From Buttiauxella gaviniae ATCC 51604 (GTDB taxonomy: Bacteria > Pseudomonadota > Gammaproteobacteria > Enterobacterales > Enterobacteriaceae), in NCBI RefSeq assembly GCF_001654835.1, contig NZ_LXEP01000017.1:62001-126000 (forward strand): a DNA stretch of 64,000 nt, written 5' to 3'. Made by a program: the position numbers and the translations under genes. Of this stretch, positions 10,835-22,602 are shown in pieces (the first letter of the stretch is position 1; each line of letters opens with the position of its first letter). The notes under the pieces are model-generated. The model saw only the letters and a list, made by a program, of their open reading frames with translations. It made no database searches and was not told where the DNA came from.

Positions 10835-13282
10835 TTACAATCTCACCGGCTTAATATGCCAAATCTCATCGGCGTATTCCTGAATCGTCCTGTCGGATGA
10901 GAAATACCCCATGTTGGCAATATTGTGCATCGTGCGGATCGTCCACTCTTCCGGCTGGCGATACAGCTCATCTACCCTATCCTGGCAATCCACATAGCTG
11001 CGGTAATCTGCCAGCACCTGATAGTGGTCACCAAAGTTAATCAGTGAGTCCAGCAGGTCGCGGTAGCGCGTCGGTTCGCCAGGACTAAATGTGCCCGTGC
11101 CGATTTGCGTCAGCACCTGGTGCAGTTCTTCATCTTTTTCATAATATTCGCGCGGCTGATAGCCTTTACGCCGTAGCGTTTCAACCTCTTCCGCCGTATT
11201 ACCAAAGATAAAGATATTATCCGCCCCCACATGCTCCAGCATTTCGACGTTTGCCCCATCCAGCGTGCCGATGGTCAGCGCGCCGTTCAGGCCAAACTTC
11301 ATATTACTGGTGCCGGATGCCTCGGTTCCCGCCAGAGAGATCTGCTCGGAGAGATCCGCCGCCGGGATAATGATCTGTGCAAGGCTCACGCTGTAGTTCG
11401 GGATAAACACCACTTTCAGGCGATCTTTCACCACCGGATCGTTGTTGATCACCGTCGCCACATCATTGATGAGATGAATGATATGTTTTGCCATGTAATA
11501 CGCCGATGCCGCTTTACCGGCGAAGATATTCACGCGCGGCACCCAGTCGGCTGTCGGGTCGGCCTTAATCCGGTTATAGCGCGTAATCACATGCAGGACG
11601 TTCATCAGCTGGCGTTTGTACTCGTGAATACGTTTGATTTGCACATCAAATAACGCGTTCGGGTTCACTACCACATTGAGCTGCTGGCCGATGTAACTTG
11701 CCAGGCGCTTCTTGTTGGCCAGTTTCGCCTTGCGAACATCCTGATGCACCGTCGGGTAATCAATATGCTGCTTCAGATCGTTCAACTGGCTCAGATCGGT
11801 GCGCCAGGTGCGGCCAATATTTTCATCCAGCACTTCCGACAGCGGCGGGTTAGCCAGTGCCAGCCAGCGGCGCGGGGTCACGCCATTGGTTTTATTACAA
11901 AAACGCATCGGGAAGATGGCAGCAAAATCAGCAAATAACGACTGAACCATCAGGTTGGAGTGCAGTTCAGAAACGCCATTCACTTTGTGACTTACTACCA
12001 CTGCAAGCCATGCCATACGCACTTTACGGCCATTAGATTCATCAATAATCGAAGTGCGCCCCAGCAGAGCGGTATCGTTTGGATGCTGCTCCTGCAAAGT
12101 TTTCAGGAAGTAGTCGTTAATCTCGAAGATTATCTGCAAATGGCGCGGCAGAATTTTGCCCAGCATATCTACCGGCCAGGTTTCCAGCGCCTCGCTCATT
12201 AGCGTGTGGTTGGTATAGGAGAATGCCTGGCAGCAAACTTCAAACGCATCTTCCCAGCTGAACTTATGCTCGTCGATTAACAAACGCATCAACTCAGGAA
12301 TCGCTAATACCGGATGTGTGTCGTTGAGGTGAATGGCGATTTTATCCGCCAGATTGTCATAGGTTTTATGGAGCTGGAAATGACGGCTGAGAATGTCCTG
12401 CACCGTTGACGACACCAGGAAATACTCCTGACGCAGACGCAGTTCGCGGCCTGAATAGGTCGAGTCATCCGGGTAGAGCACGCGCGACACGTTTTCCGAA
12501 TGGTTTTTATCTTCTACCGCTGCGAAATAATCGCCCTGGTTAAACTTACCCAGATTGATTTCGCTACTGGCTTGCGCATTCCACAAACGCAGCGTGTTTG
12601 TTGCATCGGTATCGTAGCCAGGGATTATCTGGTCATACGCGACCGCAAGAATTTCTTCAGTTTCTACCCAACGGAATTTTTTGGCTTCAAGCTGCACGCG
12701 CCCACCAAAGCGCACTTTGTAGCGTGTGTTGTGGCGCTTGAACTCCCACGGGTTACCGTACTCGAGCCAGTAATCCGGCGACTCTTTCTGGCGGCCATCA
12801 ACGATATTTTGTTTAAACATACCGTAATCGTAGCGAATGCCGTAACCACGGCCAGGCAAGCCCAGTGTTGCTAATGAATCGAGGAAACAGGCGGCGAGAC
12901 GACCGAGCCCGCCATTGCCGAGGCCGGGGTCGTTCTCTTCGTCAATCAACTCTTCAAGATCCAGCCCCATTTCTTCCAGCGCATTTTTGACGTCATCATA
13001 AATACCCAATGACAGCAGTGCGTTGGAGAGCGTGCGGCCAATCAAAAACTCCATCGACAGATAGTAAACCTGGCGAACTTCCTGGGATAGCTGAGCACGG
13101 TTAGAGCGCAGCCAGCGCTCTACCAACCTGTCACGAACCGCAAACAACGTGGCGTTTAGCCACTCATGTTTGTTCGCAATGGCAGGGTCTTTGCCCACCG
13201 TAAACATCAGTTTATAGGCGATTGAGTGCTTTAGAGCCTCAATACTGAGCGTTGGTGAAGCATAGGAAAAGGGTGCGTTCAT
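10835..13282 (-). CDS. glgP: glycogen phosphorylase
   Basis: Releases glucose-1-phosphate from the outer chains of glycogen. It has 815 residues, the same length as in E. coli. The pyridoxal-phosphate block [19 protein letters not shown] near residue 660 and [20 protein letters not shown] are intact. Last gene of glgBXCAP, 22 bases after glgA. One block reads [17 protein letters not shown] where E. coli has [17 protein letters not shown] from memory, a small local divergence in an otherwise conserved stretch. Paralogue of malP in the same window. Confidence 0.98.
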   Translation of the reverse strand: MNAPFSYASPTLSIEALKHSIAYKLMFTVGKDPAIANKHEWLNATLFAVRDRLVERWLRSNRAQLSQEVRQVYYLSMEFLIGRTLSNALLSLGIYDDVKNALEEMGLDLEELIDEENDPGLGNGGLGRLAACFLDSLATLGLPGRGYGIRYDYGMFKQNIVDGRQKESPDYWLEYGNPWEFKRHNTRYKVRFGGRVQLEAKKFRWVETEEILAVAYDQIIPGYDTDATNTLRLWNAQASSEINLGKFNQGDYFAAVEDKNHSENVSRVLYPDDSTYSGRELRLRQEYFLVSSTVQDILSRHFQLHKTYDNLADKIAIHLNDTHPVLAIPELMRLLIDEHKFSWEDAFEVCCQAFSYTNHTLMSEALETWPVDMLGKILPRHLQIIFEINDYFLKTLQEQHPNDTALLGRTSIIDESNGRKVRMAWLAVVVSHKVNGVSELHSNLMVQSLFADFAAIFPMRFCNKTNGVTPRRWLALANPPLSEVLDENIGRTWRTDLSQLNDLKQHIDYPTVHQDVRKAKLANKKRLASYIGQQLNVVVNPNALFDVQIKRIHEYKRQLMNVLHVITRYNRIKADPTADWVPRVNIFAGKAASAYYMAKHIIHLINDVATVINNDPVVKDRLKVVFIPNYSVSLAQIIIPAADLSEQISLAGTEASGTSNMKFGLNGALTIGTLDGANVEMLEHVGADNIFIFGNTAEEVETLRRKGYQPREYYEKDEELHQVLTQIGTGTFSPGEPTRYRDLLDSLINFGDHYQVLADYRSYVDCQDRVDELYRQPEEWTIRTMHNIANMGYFSSDRTIQEYADEIWHIKPVRL

Positions 13283-13304
13283 ATCAGTGATTCCTGGTGG
13301 ATGG

Positions 13305-14738
13305 CTACAGCAAACGTTGGTACAGATCGCGGTAGGAATGCGCCGCTACCTGCCAGCTAAAATCCATGCCCATTGCCTGACGTTGAACAAATCGCCACAG
13401 CGAAGGGCGAGACCACAACACGAAGGCACGTCTAATCGCTCTTAACAGCGACCAGGCATTACTGTCTTCAAACACGAATCCACTGGCGATACCGTCAGCC
13501 AGGTTTTCCAGCGAGCTGTCAGACACGGTATCTGCAAGCCCGCCTGTACGCCGCACCAATGGCAATGTGCCGTACTTCAGGCCATACAATTGCGTTAAAC
13601 CACAAGGTTCAAAACGGCTTGGCACCAGAATGACATCTGCCCCGCCTATAATGCGGTGCGAGAAAGCTTCGTGATAACCAATTTGGACACCCACCTGCCC
13701 TGGATGTTCTGCCGCCGCCGCAAGGAATCCTTCCTGCATCACCGAATCACCCGCGCCCAGTAATGCCAGTTGCCCACCTTGCTCGAGTAACCCCGGCAAC
13801 GCTTCCAGCACCAAATCCAGGCCTTTCTGGCTGGTTAAACGGCTAACGACTGCAAACAGCGGCGCTTTATCGTTAACCTTAAGTCCCATCGCCACCTGCA
13901 GTTGGCGTTTGTTCTCAGCCTTTTCCTCAAGCGTGTCGCGGGTATAGCGAGAAGCCAGAAGCAAGTCATGAGCCGGGTCCCAAATTTTCTCATCCACGCC
14001 GTTAAGAATGCCGGACAGTCGTCCCTCGCGGTGGCGCTGGCGCAACAGCCCTTCCATCCCGTAAGCAAATTGCGGCTCGGTTATCTCACGGGCATATGTC
14101 GGGCTGACCGCCGTAATATGATCAGCATAGTAAAGGCCAGCTTTCAAGTACGAAATTTGACCGTTAAACTCCAGACCGTTGATGTTGTAGAACGACCATG
14201 GCAGGTCAATTTCATTCATATGATGGGCGTAAAACAGCCCCTGATAAGCCAGGTTGTGAACGGTAAATACCGACTTTGCCGGGCGACCACGAGCCTCGAG
14301 ATACGCTGGCACCAGGCCCGCATGCCAGTCATGCGCATGCACAATATCCGGGTGCCAGAAGGGGTCCAGACCACATGCCATCTCAGCGCCGACCCAACCG
14401 AGCAATGCAAAACGCAGCACGTTGTCGGTGTAAGCGAACTGATTGGTATCGTGATATGGGCTGCCGGGGCGTTCGTATAAATGTGGAGCGTCAATGAGGT
14501 AAATCCCCACGCCGTTGAAGTGGCCATATAACAAAGTCATATGACCCGCGAAGGTGTCGCGGTGTGCAACAACCTGTGCATCAACAATGCCACGACGAAT
14601 ATCAGGGAAAGCAGGCAGCAGGACTCGCGTCTCCACCCCGCCTGCAATTTGTGCCGCCGGTAACGCGCCAAGCACATCTGCCAGACCACCCGTTTTCAGC
14701 AGTGGAAACATTTCAGAACATACATGTAAGACCTGCAT
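13305..14738 (-). CDS. glgA: glycogen synthase, ADP-glucose dependent
   Basis: GT5 glucosyltransferase that adds glucose from ADP-glucose to the non-reducing ends of glycogen. It has 477 residues as in E. coli. The N-terminal KTGGLADV motif (about 15-22) binds ADP-glucose. The C-terminal Rossmann half holds the catalytic stretch [19 protein letters not shown]. It lies between glgC and glgP. The 112-base gap from glgC holds a strong hairpin, unlike the tight spacing elsewhere in the operon. Confidence 0.98.
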   Translation of the reverse strand: MQVLHVCSEMFPLLKTGGLADVLGALPAAQIAGGVETRVLLPAFPDIRRGIVDAQVVAHRDTFAGHMTLLYGHFNGVGIYLIDAPHLYERPGSPYHDTNQFAYTDNVLRFALLGWVGAEMACGLDPFWHPDIVHAHDWHAGLVPAYLEARGRPAKSVFTVHNLAYQGLFYAHHMNEIDLPWSFYNINGLEFNGQISYLKAGLYYADHITAVSPTYAREITEPQFAYGMEGLLRQRHREGRLSGILNGVDEKIWDPAHDLLLASRYTRDTLEEKAENKRQLQVAMGLKVNDKAPLFAVVSRLTSQKGLDLVLEALPGLLEQGGQLALLGAGDSVMQEGFLAAAAEHPGQVGVQIGYHEAFSHRIIGGADVILVPSRFEPCGLTQLYGLKYGTLPLVRRTGGLADTVSDSSLENLADGIASGFVFEDSNAWSLLRAIRRAFVLWSRPSLWRFVQRQAMGMDFSWQVAAHSYRDLYQRLL

Positions 14739-14807
14739 TATCGCTCCCGTATGGAAAGTCGCAGCGCTCTCATCAAGTAAACTTCAGGAGCGCCAAACGA
14801 TAAAACT

Positions 14808-14835
14808 TCACCGTGCAGCCCTTGCTGCACGGTGA
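14808..14835 (-). terminator. strong hairpin between glgC and glgA
   Basis: Two perfect 12-base arms (TCACCGTGCAGC and complement) enclose a 4-base loop. On the coding strand the hairpin is followed by AGTTTTATC, a weak U-run. It could be a partial terminator or an RNA-stabilising structure inside the glg operon. The hairpin is seen directly. Its role is inference. Confidence 0.6.
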
Positions 14836-14850
14836 TCAATCCTTTAAAAC

Positions 14851-16134
14851 TTAACCAGGCAGCTTGGCCAGCATTTCACGGGTGACAAGCACAATGCCTT
14901 CTTCAGAACGATAGAAACGGCGTGCATCTTCTTCGGCGTTTTCCCCGACGACCATCCCTTCAGGAATGACACAGGCGCGGTCGATAATGCAACGGCGCAA
15001 ACGGCAGGAACGCCCGACGACGACATCTGGCAGTAATACTGACGAATCAATATTGCAAAACGAGTTAACGCGCACGCGTGGGAACAACACCGACTGAACC
15101 ACCACCGAACCGGAAATAATGCAGCCGCCAGAAACCAACGAGTTCAGCGTCATGCCGTGGCTGCCCGAGCGGTCTTGCACAAACTTCGCCGGAGGCAACG
15201 GTTCCATATGCGTGCGGATTGGCCAATCCCGGTCGTACATATCCAGCTCTGGCGTTACCGAAGCGAGGTCGAGGTTGGCTTTCCAGTAGGCTTCAAGCGT
15301 CCCCACATCACGCCAGTAGGGTTCGGCATCCGGGTCTGACTGCACGCAAGAAAGTGGGAATGGGTGGGCGAAGGCCGAGCCGGATTTCATGACGTACGGA
15401 ATGATATCTTTCCCGAAATCATGGCTTGAGGATTCGTCTTTATCGTCAGCTTCCAGCAGTTCGTAGAGGTAATCTGCATCGAACACGTAGATACCCATAC
15501 TGGCGAGAGCTTTACTGTCGTCACCAGGCATAGACGGTGGGTTAGCTGGTTTCTCAACGAACTCGATTATTTTCTCTTCGTTATCAACCGCCATCACGCC
15601 AAATGCTGATGCTTCATGGATCGGAACTGGCATACAGGCCACGGTACAACGCGCACCTTTTTCCACATGGTCAATCAACATGCGCGAGTAATCTTGCTTG
15701 TAGATATGATCACCCGCGAGGATAACCACATACTCCGCTTTGTAGCGGCGGATAATATCGAGGTTCTGCGTGACGGCATCGGCGGTGCCGCGATACCAGT
15801 TTTCACCATGCACACGTTGCTGCGCCGGGAGCAAATCGACAAACTCGTTCATCTCTTCGCTGAAGAATGACCAGCCGCGCTGAATATGCTGTATCAACGT
15901 GTGAGACTGATATTGCGTAATCACGCCAATACGGCGAATACCTGAGTTAATGCAATTCGACAGTGCAAAATCAATAATACGGAACTTGCCACCAAAGTGG
16001 ACAGCAGGCTTGGCGCGCGTTGAGGTCAAATCTTTCAATCGGGTACCGCGCCCACCAGCCAGAATCAGGGCTACAGATTTATTTGGCAGTTGTCTTGCCA
16101 ACATCAGAGGATCGTTCTTATCAAGCCTAACCAT
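14851..16134 (-). CDS. glgC: glucose-1-phosphate adenylyltransferase (ADP-glucose pyrophosphorylase)
   Basis: Makes ADP-glucose from ATP and glucose-1-phosphate, the committed and allosterically controlled step of glycogen synthesis. The 427 residues (E. coli 431) contain the nucleotidyltransferase signature [16 protein letters not shown] near the N-terminus, the activator-site lysine region just before it (PNKSVAL), and a C-terminal left-handed beta-helix. The open frame extends 38 codons upstream into glg[13 protein letters not shown] at 16134 is the conserved start, with AAGGAGTCAGTC before it. It starts 14 bases after the glgX stop. The C-terminus is a few residues shorter than in E. coli. 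Confidence 0.97.
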   Translation of the reverse strand: MVRLDKNDPLMLARQLPNKSVALILAGGRGTRLKDLTSTRAKPAVHFGGKFRIIDFALSNCINSGIRRIGVITQYQSHTLIQHIQRGWSFFSEEMNEFVDLLPAQQRVHGENWYRGTADAVTQNLDIIRRYKAEYVVILAGDHIYKQDYSRMLIDHVEKGARCTVACMPVPIHEASAFGVMAVDNEEKIIEFVEKPANPPSMPGDDSKALASMGIYVFDADYLYELLEADDKDESSSHDFGKDIIPYVMKSGSAFAHPFPLSCVQSDPDAEPYWRDVGTLEAYWKANLDLASVTPELDMYDRDWPIRTHMEPLPPAKFVQDRSGSHGMTLNSLVSGGCIISGSVVVQSVLFPRVRVNSFCNIDSSVLLPDVVVGRSCRLRRCIIDRACVIPEGMVVGENAEEDARRFYRSEEGIVLVTREMLAKLPG

Positions 16135-16148
16135 GACTGACTCCTTTT

Positions 16149-18131
16149 TTATGATTTCTGGAAAACGCATACTCCGTGCGCGGGACCATGCCATACAGCC
16201 ATTACCACCGGGTTGTCTTCGCCGGCAAACGGAGGAATAGCACGCCATTCCCCTTCGGGTAGAACGATGTCAGCCACTTCTTCGGTAGCGTTAATCGTTA
16301 TTAGCCAACGGTCTGAGAGTTGGATTTGTAACCGATGAACCCCGTTCTCCCACTCGTCAGCATTCAGAGGTTGAGCCTCTTTATTCCACCAGCGCACATT
16401 GCCATCGCCTTCCTCCCACCAGACATTCCGGGTAAGTGCTGGAATCGTCTTGCGTAGATGAATCAATGCCGCGGTAAAAGTGGTTAAGCCATCGTTGCAG
16501 TTTTCCCAGTCAAGCCATGTCAGTTGGTTATCCTGGCAATAAGCATTGTTATTACCATGCTGACTGTGACCGTGTTCATCACCGGCCAAAAGCATCGGCG
16601 TACCCTGAGAAAGCAGCAACAACGTCAGCAAGGCGTGAACGCTGTCGCGCCGTCTTTCCTTAATATTCAGTGAAGCTTCCAGCCCTTCGAAGCCATAGTT
16701 ATTGCTGTAGTTATTGTTGGTGCCATCACGGTTGTCTTCACCGTTCGCTTCATTATGTTTTTGATTGAAGCTGACACAATCGCGCAGCGTAAAACCGTCG
16801 TGAGCCGTGATTAAATTGATGCTGGTCGAAGGGAGGCGATCCCCATGTCGATAGACATCGCTTGAACCGGCAAAGCGGCAAGCGAATCCTCCCACCGATA
16901 AATCTTGTCGCAGCCAGAAACGGCGCATGCCATCACGAAAATGATCGTTCCACTCCGCAAATAACGGTGGATAGTTGCCGACCTGATAACCCCCCGCGCC
17001 AATATCCCAGGGTTCAGCTATCAGTTTTATCTGCGACAAAACCGGGTCATTTTTGATGGCTTCAAACAACGGCGCATCCTGACGGAACACTGGCGTACGC
17101 CCCATGATCGAGGCAAGATCGAAGCGGAACCCGTCAATATGGCAGCTGTCGACCCAATAACGCAGGCAATCCACCACCTGCGCCACCACGCCTGGCGTAC
17201 TCAGATTCAGCGTATTACCGCAACCGGTCCAGTTCTGGTAATCACCGTTATCCATTAACCAATAATAGCTACGGTTGTCGATTCCGCTTAGGGAGAGGGT
17301 CGGGCCGTCGCGATCAAGCTCCGCACTGTGGTTAAGAACGATGTCGAGAATCACCTCAATGCCCGCTTCGTGCAGCGCTTTCACCGCACCACGCAGCTCG
17401 TTAGCAGCCGCCAGCGGGTCATGATTCACCGCGTAGTAGCCTTCGACGGCGTAAAACGAACGCGGGTTATAGCCCCAATAGTTGCTTAAACCTAAATGGG
17501 CGACGCGTGGCTCTGTGACAAAATGCGCGACCGGCATCAGTTCAAGCGCCGTGATCCCGAGGCGTTTGAAATAGTTAATCATCACCGGATGGCCGAGTGC
17601 GGCATAAGTGCCACGCAGCTCTTCGGGTATTTCAGGGTGCAGAAGCGTCAACCCACGAACATGCGCTTCGTAAATAACCGTGTCGCCCCAAGGGGTACGC
17701 GGGTGTTCGTCGCCTTCCCAGTCAAACTTATCGCGCACCACCACGCATTTCGCCATGTGTGGGCCGCTGTCTTCCAGGTTCGGCTCGTCATAACCACCGT
17801 GAAGATGAGGGTGGTTATCGACACCGCCAACAACCACTCGAGCGCAAGGGTCTAGCAGCAGTTTTGCCGGGTTAAAACGGTGCCCGTTTTGCGGGTCCCA
17901 CGGGCCATGGACGCGATAGCCATATTTCAGGCCAGGTTTAGCATCGGGCAAATAACCATGCCAGATGTCGCCTGTGCGCACCGGCAAGTCATAACGACGC
18001 TCGTGGCCGTGTTCGTCAAAAACGCAGAGTTCGACTTTTTCTGCATGAGCCGAAAACAGCGTGAAATTGACACCTTTGCCATCAAAAAACGAACCATACG
18101 GAGCCGGGTTCCCGGCAGTCAGTTGCGTCAT
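16149..18131 (-). CDS. glgX: glycogen debranching enzyme
   Basis: GH13 isoamylase-type enzyme that removes the short limit-dextrin branches left by phosphorylase. The 660 residues (E. coli 657) have an N-terminal CBM48-like domain ([19 protein letters not shown]). A TIM-barrel follows with conserved regions [17 protein letters not shown] (nucleophile Asp), LIAEPWD (acid Glu) and [10 protein letters not shown]. Its start overlaps the glgB stop by four bases (ATGA), so the two are translationally coupled. It feeds free branch chains to MalQ and MalP. Confidence 0.98.
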   Translation of the reverse strand: MTQLTAGNPAPYGSFFDGKGVNFTLFSAHAEKVELCVFDEHGHERRYDLPVRTGDIWHGYLPDAKPGLKYGYRVHGPWDPQNGHRFNPAKLLLDPCARVVVGGVDNHPHLHGGYDEPNLEDSGPHMAKCVVVRDKFDWEGDEHPRTPWGDTVIYEAHVRGLTLLHPEIPEELRGTYAALGHPVMINYFKRLGITALELMPVAHFVTEPRVAHLGLSNYWGYNPRSFYAVEGYYAVNHDPLAAANELRGAVKALHEAGIEVILDIVLNHSAELDRDGPTLSLSGIDNRSYYWLMDNGDYQNWTGCGNTLNLSTPGVVAQVVDCLRYWVDSCHIDGFRFDLASIMGRTPVFRQDAPLFEAIKNDPVLSQIKLIAEPWDIGAGGYQVGNYPPLFAEWNDHFRDGMRRFWLRQDLSVGGFACRFAGSSDVYRHGDRLPSTSINLITAHDGFTLRDCVSFNQKHNEANGEDNRDGTNNNYSNNYGFEGLEASLNIKERRRDSVHALLTLLLLSQGTPMLLAGDEHGHSQHGNNNAYCQDNQLTWLDWENCNDGLTTFTAALIHLRKTIPALTRNVWWEEGDGNVRWWNKEAQPLNADEWENGVHRLQIQLSDRWLITINATEEVADIVLPEGEWRAIPPFAGEDNPVVMAVWHGPAHGVCVFQKS

Positions 18132-20314
18132 TCAGCCTCCCGTACCAACCAGATAGTCGAAAGCGGCGGCAATGTCAGACTCAGAGAATGGTCACGCCCG
18201 TGGCTTGGGATCTCGTCGCTATGTACCGCGCCACTGTTCCCTGCATTACTGCCGTGATAATGCATTGAGTCCGTGTTCAGCTCCTCGCGCCAACGCCCCG
18301 GCTGGTTGATACCAAAGCGATAGTTGTAGCGCGGCACCGGAGTGAAGTTACTGGCAACAATGATTTCATTGCCCTTCGAGTCGCGGCGCACAAAGATAAA
18401 CACCGAATTAACGTTGTCTTCGACCACCAGCCATTCAAAGCCGTAGCTGTCAAAATCCAGCTCGTGCATCGCAGCGTGGTGACGGTAAGTATGGTTCAAA
18501 TCGCGGACCAGGCGTTTCACACCGTGGTGCCAGTTGTCGCCCCCTTCCAGCAAATGCCAGTCGAGGCTGCTGTCGTGGTTCCATTCGCGACCCTGGGCAA
18601 ATTCGTTGCCCATAAACAGCAACTTCTTGCCTGGGAATGCCCACATCCAGCCGTAGTAAGCACGCAGATTGGCAAATTTCTGCCAGGCATCACCCGGCAT
18701 ACGGTCAAGAATGGATTTTTTACCGTGGACCACTTCATCGTGCGACAAAGGCAGTACGAAGTTTTCGGTGCTGTTGTACAGCATGCCGAAAGTCATTTTG
18801 TCGTGATGGAATTGGCGATGCACCGGGTCGAGTTTCATGTAATCGAGCGTGTCGTGCATCCAGCCGAGGTTCCATTTAAACCAGAAACCTAAGCCGCCCA
18901 TTGAAGCCGGGCGCGAAACGCCTGCAAAGTCGGTCGACTCTTCCGCCATCGTCACCGCACCTGGCGTTTGCTCGCCGATAATACGGTTGGTATTACGCAG
19001 GAACTCGATAGCTTCGAGGTTTTCGCGCCCGCCTTTATCGTTGGGGATCCACTCGCCTGGCTGGCGGCTGTAATCACGATAAATCATTGACGCCACCGCA
19101 TCGACGCGCAGGCCGTCAATGCCGAAGCGCTCAATCCAGTACAGTCCGTTACCGACCAGATAGTTACTGACTTCACGCCGCCCATAGTTATAAATCAGCG
19201 TGTTCCAGTCCTGGTGATAACCCTCGCGCGGGTCGCCGTGTTCATACAGCGAGGTGCCATCAAATTTCGCAAGGCCAGCATCGTCCGTCGGAAAATGGCC
19301 TGGAACCCAGTCCAGCAGCACATTCAGGCCCGCAGCATGTGCGGCATTAATGAAATAGCGGAAATCGTCGCGCGTGCCGAAGCGGCGTGTCGGCGCATAC
19401 ATCCCTTGTGGTTGGTAGCCCCAACTGCCATCGAACGGATGCTCATTAATCGGCAGCAGTTCGAGGTGAGTAAAGCCCATCTCTTTGACGTACGGTACCA
19501 GTTGATCTGCCAGTTCGCGGTAACTGAGCCAGAAATTATTGTCGGCATGGCGACGCCAGGAACCGAGATGCACTTCGTAAATTGAAATCGGCTGGTCAAA
19601 TCCGTTGGCGCGTTGACGCGCAGGACTCAGCGTAGTTTTTTCAGGCAGGCCACAAATCAGCGACGCCGTTTCCGGGCGCATTTGCGACTCAAACGCATAC
19701 GGATCAGCCTTCAGGCGCAGATGCCCTTCGGTGTCGATAAGCTCGAATTTATATAACTGCCCAGGGTGAGCGCCAGGAATAAACAGCTCCCAGATACCGC
19801 TTTCACGGCGCAAACGCATAGGATGGCGACGGCCATCCCAATAGTTGAACTGACCAACAACTGAGACACGGCGGGCATTAGGTGCCCAAACGGAGAAACG
19901 AGTACCGGTAACGCCATCCATTGTGTCGGCGTGCGCGCCGAGCGTTTCATAGGGGCGTAAATGCGTGCCTTCGGACAAAAGCCAGCTATCCATCTCCTGA
20001 ATTAGCGGGCCAAAGCGATATGGGTCATCAATCAGGTTTTCATGGCCATGCCAGACGACAGCCAATTGGTAACGAAAGATATTTTTACGACGGGGGATTA
20101 CCCCGCAAAAGAAACCGCGCGAATCAATACATTCTAACTTACCGACCTTCCCACCGGTCTTCGGGTCGATAATCCACACTTCTGTCGCGTTCGGTAACAG
20201 GGCACGAACTTCCAGCCCGGCTTCAGTTTTATGCATTCCCAGCAGCGAAAAAGGATCAGCAAAATGACCCGCAATTAGCGCATTTATCACGTCTTTCTCT
20301 GGATGAACAGACAT
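18128..20314 (-). CDS. glgB: 1,4-alpha-glucan branching enzyme
   Basis: GH13 enzyme that introduces alpha-1,6 branches into glycogen. It has 728 residues, as in E. coli. Order: N-terminal N1 and CBM48 domains ([21 protein letters not shown] begins near 137), then the catalytic barrel with [19 protein letters not shown] (nucleophile Asp), MAEEST (Glu) and [10 protein letters not shown], then a C-terminal beta domain ending TIWLVREAE. First gene of the glgBXCAP operon. The promoter should lie in 20315-20600, which also carries an ERIC element. Confidence 0.98.
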   Translation of the reverse strand: MSVHPEKDVINALIAGHFADPFSLLGMHKTEAGLEVRALLPNATEVWIIDPKTGGKVGKLECIDSRGFFCGVIPRRKNIFRYQLAVVWHGHENLIDDPYRFGPLIQEMDSWLLSEGTHLRPYETLGAHADTMDGVTGTRFSVWAPNARRVSVVGQFNYWDGRRHPMRLRRESGIWELFIPGAHPGQLYKFELIDTEGHLRLKADPYAFESQMRPETASLICGLPEKTTLSPARQRANGFDQPISIYEVHLGSWRRHADNNFWLSYRELADQLVPYVKEMGFTHLELLPINEHPFDGSWGYQPQGMYAPTRRFGTRDDFRYFINAAHAAGLNVLLDWVPGHFPTDDAGLAKFDGTSLYEHGDPREGYHQDWNTLIYNYGRREVSNYLVGNGLYWIERFGIDGLRVDAVASMIYRDYSRQPGEWIPNDKGGRENLEAIEFLRNTNRIIGEQTPGAVTMAEESTDFAGVSRPASMGGLGFWFKWNLGWMHDTLDYMKLDPVHRQFHHDKMTFGMLYNSTENFVLPLSHDEVVHGKKSILDRMPGDAWQKFANLRAYYGWMWAFPGKKLLFMGNEFAQGREWNHDSSLDWHLLEGGDNWHHGVKRLVRDLNHTYRHHAAMHELDFDSYGFEWLVVEDNVNSVFIFVRRDSKGNEIIVASNFTPVPRYNYRFGINQPGRWREELNTDSMHYHGSNAGNSGAVHSDEIPSHGRDHSLSLTLPPLSTIWLVREAE

Positions 20315-20527
20315 GGAATTCGTCCTGTTTTTTATGTTTCATCCCGGCGCTACGCTTACACGCTCAGGTGAAAGTTATCATTGACCCAACAGGCAGCGTA
20401 AATGGAACTCCTGTAAGCTGCTCCGCCCAACAACCCATCAAGACAGTTTTTCACTGCCCTGAATAAAGCATAGCCAACGCTCTGTTTTGCTCCCGAAAAT
20501 TAATGAACGAAAGTCATACGCTTCATG

Positions 20528-20602
20528 TATACCCAAATAATTCATGTTATGGGGTGACGGAGTGCAACCAACACATCCATAACGTGAAGTATGAAGGGTA
20601 TA
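20528..20602. repeat. internally shortened ERIC element
   Basis: 75 bases with ERIC-type ends: TATACCCAAATAATTC on the left and GTGAAGTATGAAGGGTATA on the right, as I recall the about 127-base ERIC consensus. The usual central palindrome is missing or rearranged. A second shortened copy is at 54297-54377. It occupies the glgB-asd gap together with the asd terminator. Nothing else is visible in the remainder of 20315-20652 apart from the expected glgB promoter region. Confidence 0.7.
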
Positions 20603-20611
20603 TGACGTGAT

Positions 20612-20637
20612 AAAAAAAGGGGCTGCAATGCCCCTTT
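20612..20637 (-). terminator. rho-independent terminator of asd
   Basis: On the minus strand an 8-base stem AAAGGGGC/GCCCCTTT with a 6-base loop runs into an uninterrupted T-run. It begins 15 bases after the asd stop codon. Confidence 0.9.
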
Positions 20638-20652
20638 GGTGAGTAAGTGTAA

Positions 20653-21759
20653 TTATGCGAGCAAGCGCAACATTCTACGTAACGGTTCGGCAGCGCCCCA
20701 CAGCAACTGGTCGCCAACAGTGAAGGCAGACAAGTACTCAGGACCCATATTCAGTTTACGCAAACGCCCGACTGGAGTAGTGAGCGTGCCGGTTACTGCC
20801 GCAGGCGTCAGCTCACGCATAGTGATATCACGGTCGTTTGGCACGACTTTGACCCAATCGTTATGCCCGGCCAGCATCGCTTCGATGGTTGGCAGAGAGA
20901 CATCTTTTTTCAGTTTGAGGGTGAATGCCTGGCTGTGGCAGCGCAGTGCGCCAACGCGGACACACAAGCCATCAACTGGAATGATAGTGCCGGTATTAAG
21001 GATTTTGTTGGTCTCAGCCTGGCCTTTCCACTCTTCGCGGGTCTGGCCATTATCAAGCTGCTTGTCGATCCATGGGATCAGACTGCCAGCCAATGGCACA
21101 CCGAAGTTATCGGTTGGCAGGCTGCCGCCACGAGCAAGATCAGTCACTTTACGTTCGATGTTCAAAATGGCAGATGCAGGATCAGCAAGCTCGCTGGCAA
21201 CATGGCTATGCAGTTGGCCCATCTGGGTCAACAGTTCACGCATATGGCGTGCACCGCCGCCGGATGCCGCCTGGTAAGTCGCAACAGAAACCCAGTCAAC
21301 CAGGTCGTTTGCGAACAGGCCGCCGAGGGACATCAGCATCAAGCTGACTGTGCAGTTACCGCCCACAAAGGTTTTCACGCCGTTGTTCAGACCTTCCTGA
21401 ATAACGTGCTGGTTTACCGGGTCGAGAATAATAATCGCGTCATCTTTCATACGCAGTGAAGACGCTGCATCAATCCAGTAACCTTGCCAGCCGCTTTCAC
21501 GGAGCTTTGGATAGATTTCGTTGGTATAATCGCCGCCCTGGCAGGTAATGATAATGTCCAGTGCCTTCAGCGCTTCCAGGTCATATGCGTCTTGCAGCGT
21601 GCCATTGTTCTGGCCTGCAAAAGACGGGGCCGGGAGGCCTAACTGAGAAGTGGAGAAGAAAACTGGGCGAATGGCGTCAAAATCGCGTTCTTCAACCATG
21701 CGTTGCATGAGAACGGAACCGACCATACCGCGCCAACCGATAAAACCAACATTTTTCAT
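20653..21759 (-). CDS. asd: aspartate-semialdehyde dehydrogenase
   Basis: NADPH-dependent reduction of aspartyl phosphate to aspartate semialdehyde, the branch point to lysine, diaminopimelate, methionine and threonine. The 368 residues (E. coli 367) start with the Rossmann motif [11 protein letters not shown]. The active-site cysteine is in [11 protein letters not shown] (Cys136, shifted by one from E. coli). It lies upstream of glgB on the same strand, separated by its own terminator and an ERIC element, and is divergent from yhgN. Confidence 0.98.
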   Translation of the reverse strand: MKNVGFIGWRGMVGSVLMQRMVEERDFDAIRPVFFSTSQLGLPAPSFAGQNNGTLQDAYDLEALKALDIIITCQGGDYTNEIYPKLRESGWQGYWIDAASSLRMKDDAIIILDPVNQHVIQEGLNNGVKTFVGGNCTVSLMLMSLGGLFANDLVDWVSVATYQAASGGGARHMRELLTQMGQLHSHVASELADPASAILNIERKVTDLARGGSLPTDNFGVPLAGSLIPWIDKQLDNGQTREEWKGQAETNKILNTGTIIPVDGLCVRVGALRCHSQAFTLKLKKDVSLPTIEAMLAGHNDWVKVVPNDRDITMRELTPAAVTGTLTTPVGRLRKLNMGPEYLSAFTVGDQLLWGAAEPLRRMLRLLA

Positions 21760-21918
21760 AGCGACTAATCCTGCGGATGTGTGTTGTGTACATTAATTGA
21801 GATTACTGTTCACCTTACAAAATGCTGCCGAAGTCGCAAGTGAAATTAATCAATGATATGCAAGCTATTAGAAATAGAACTTATCAATGAACACGTTATT
21901 TATTAGAGAACACCATTC

Positions 21919-22512
21919 ATGACCGAAATCATTTCTGCGGCAGTACTGTTAATCCTGATTATGGACCCGTTAGGAAACCTGCCGATTTTTATGTCGGTGC
22001 TCAAGCATACCGAGCCGAAGCGCCGCCGGGCCATCATGATCCGCGAGCTGCTTATTGCGCTGATAATCATGCTTATTTTCCTGTTTGCCGGGGAAAAAAT
22101 TCTCGCGTTTCTTAATCTGCGTGCGGAAAGCGTGTCGATTTCCGGCGGGATTATTCTGTTCCTGATCGCCATCAGAATGATTTTCCCAAGCAAGGAAGGA
22201 AACGCTTCTGGCCTGCCTGCGGGTGAAGAACCCTTTATCGTGCCACTGGCGATTCCATTGGTTGCCGGACCGACACTTCTGGCAACTTTAATGCTGTTAT
22301 CGCATCAGTATCCAAACCAGATGGGGCATTTAGTCGCCGCACTTTTACTGGCCTGGGGCGGTACCGTGGCAATTTTGCTGCAATCTTCTCTTTTCTTACG
22401 CCTGTTGGGCGAGAAAGGGGTGAATGCGCTGGAGCGTTTAATGGGGCTGATATTGGTCATGTTGGCAACCCAAATGTTCCTCGATGGGTTGCGGGTGTGG
22501 ATGAAGGGTTAA
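21919..22512 (+). CDS. yhgN: MarC/YhgN family inner-membrane protein
   Basis: 197 residues, as E. coli YhgN, with six predicted hydrophobic segments (for example LLIALIIMLIFLFAGEKIL and GGIILFLIAIRMIF). MarC-family (UPF0056) proteins are polytopic and lack an agreed function; an earlier antibiotic-resistance link for MarC was withdrawn. The motif IMDPLGNLPIF near residue 15 is typical. Divergent from asd, followed by a REP cluster. No transport substrate can be inferred. Confidence 0.93.
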   Translation: MTEIISAAVLLILIMDPLGNLPIFMSVLKHTEPKRRRAIMIRELLIALIIMLIFLFAGEKILAFLNLRAESVSISGGIILFLIAIRMIFPSKEGNASGLPAGEEPFIVPLAIPLVAGPTLLATLMLLSHQYPNQMGHLVAALLLAWGGTVAILLQSSLFLRLLGEKGVNALERLMGLILVMLATQMFLDGLRVWMKG

Positions 22513-22522
22513 ATAAAAAAAC

Positions 22523-22596
22523 GGTGGATGTCGCTTGCGCTAATCCACCCTACAACTGCTCTTCGTAGGTCGGATTAGCGTTAGCGACATCCGACA
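22523..22596. repeat. pair of REP-type palindromes between yhgN and yicI
   Basis: Two adjacent palindromes: GGTGGATGTCGC...ATCCACC (22523-22550) and GTAGGTCGGATTAGC...ACATCCGAC (22565-22596). This is a BIME-like arrangement between convergent genes. The two units differ in arm sequence (GGTGGAT versus GTCGGAT), so two REP subtypes coexist. Confidence 0.8.
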
Positions 22597-22602
22597 CATT
22601 CA

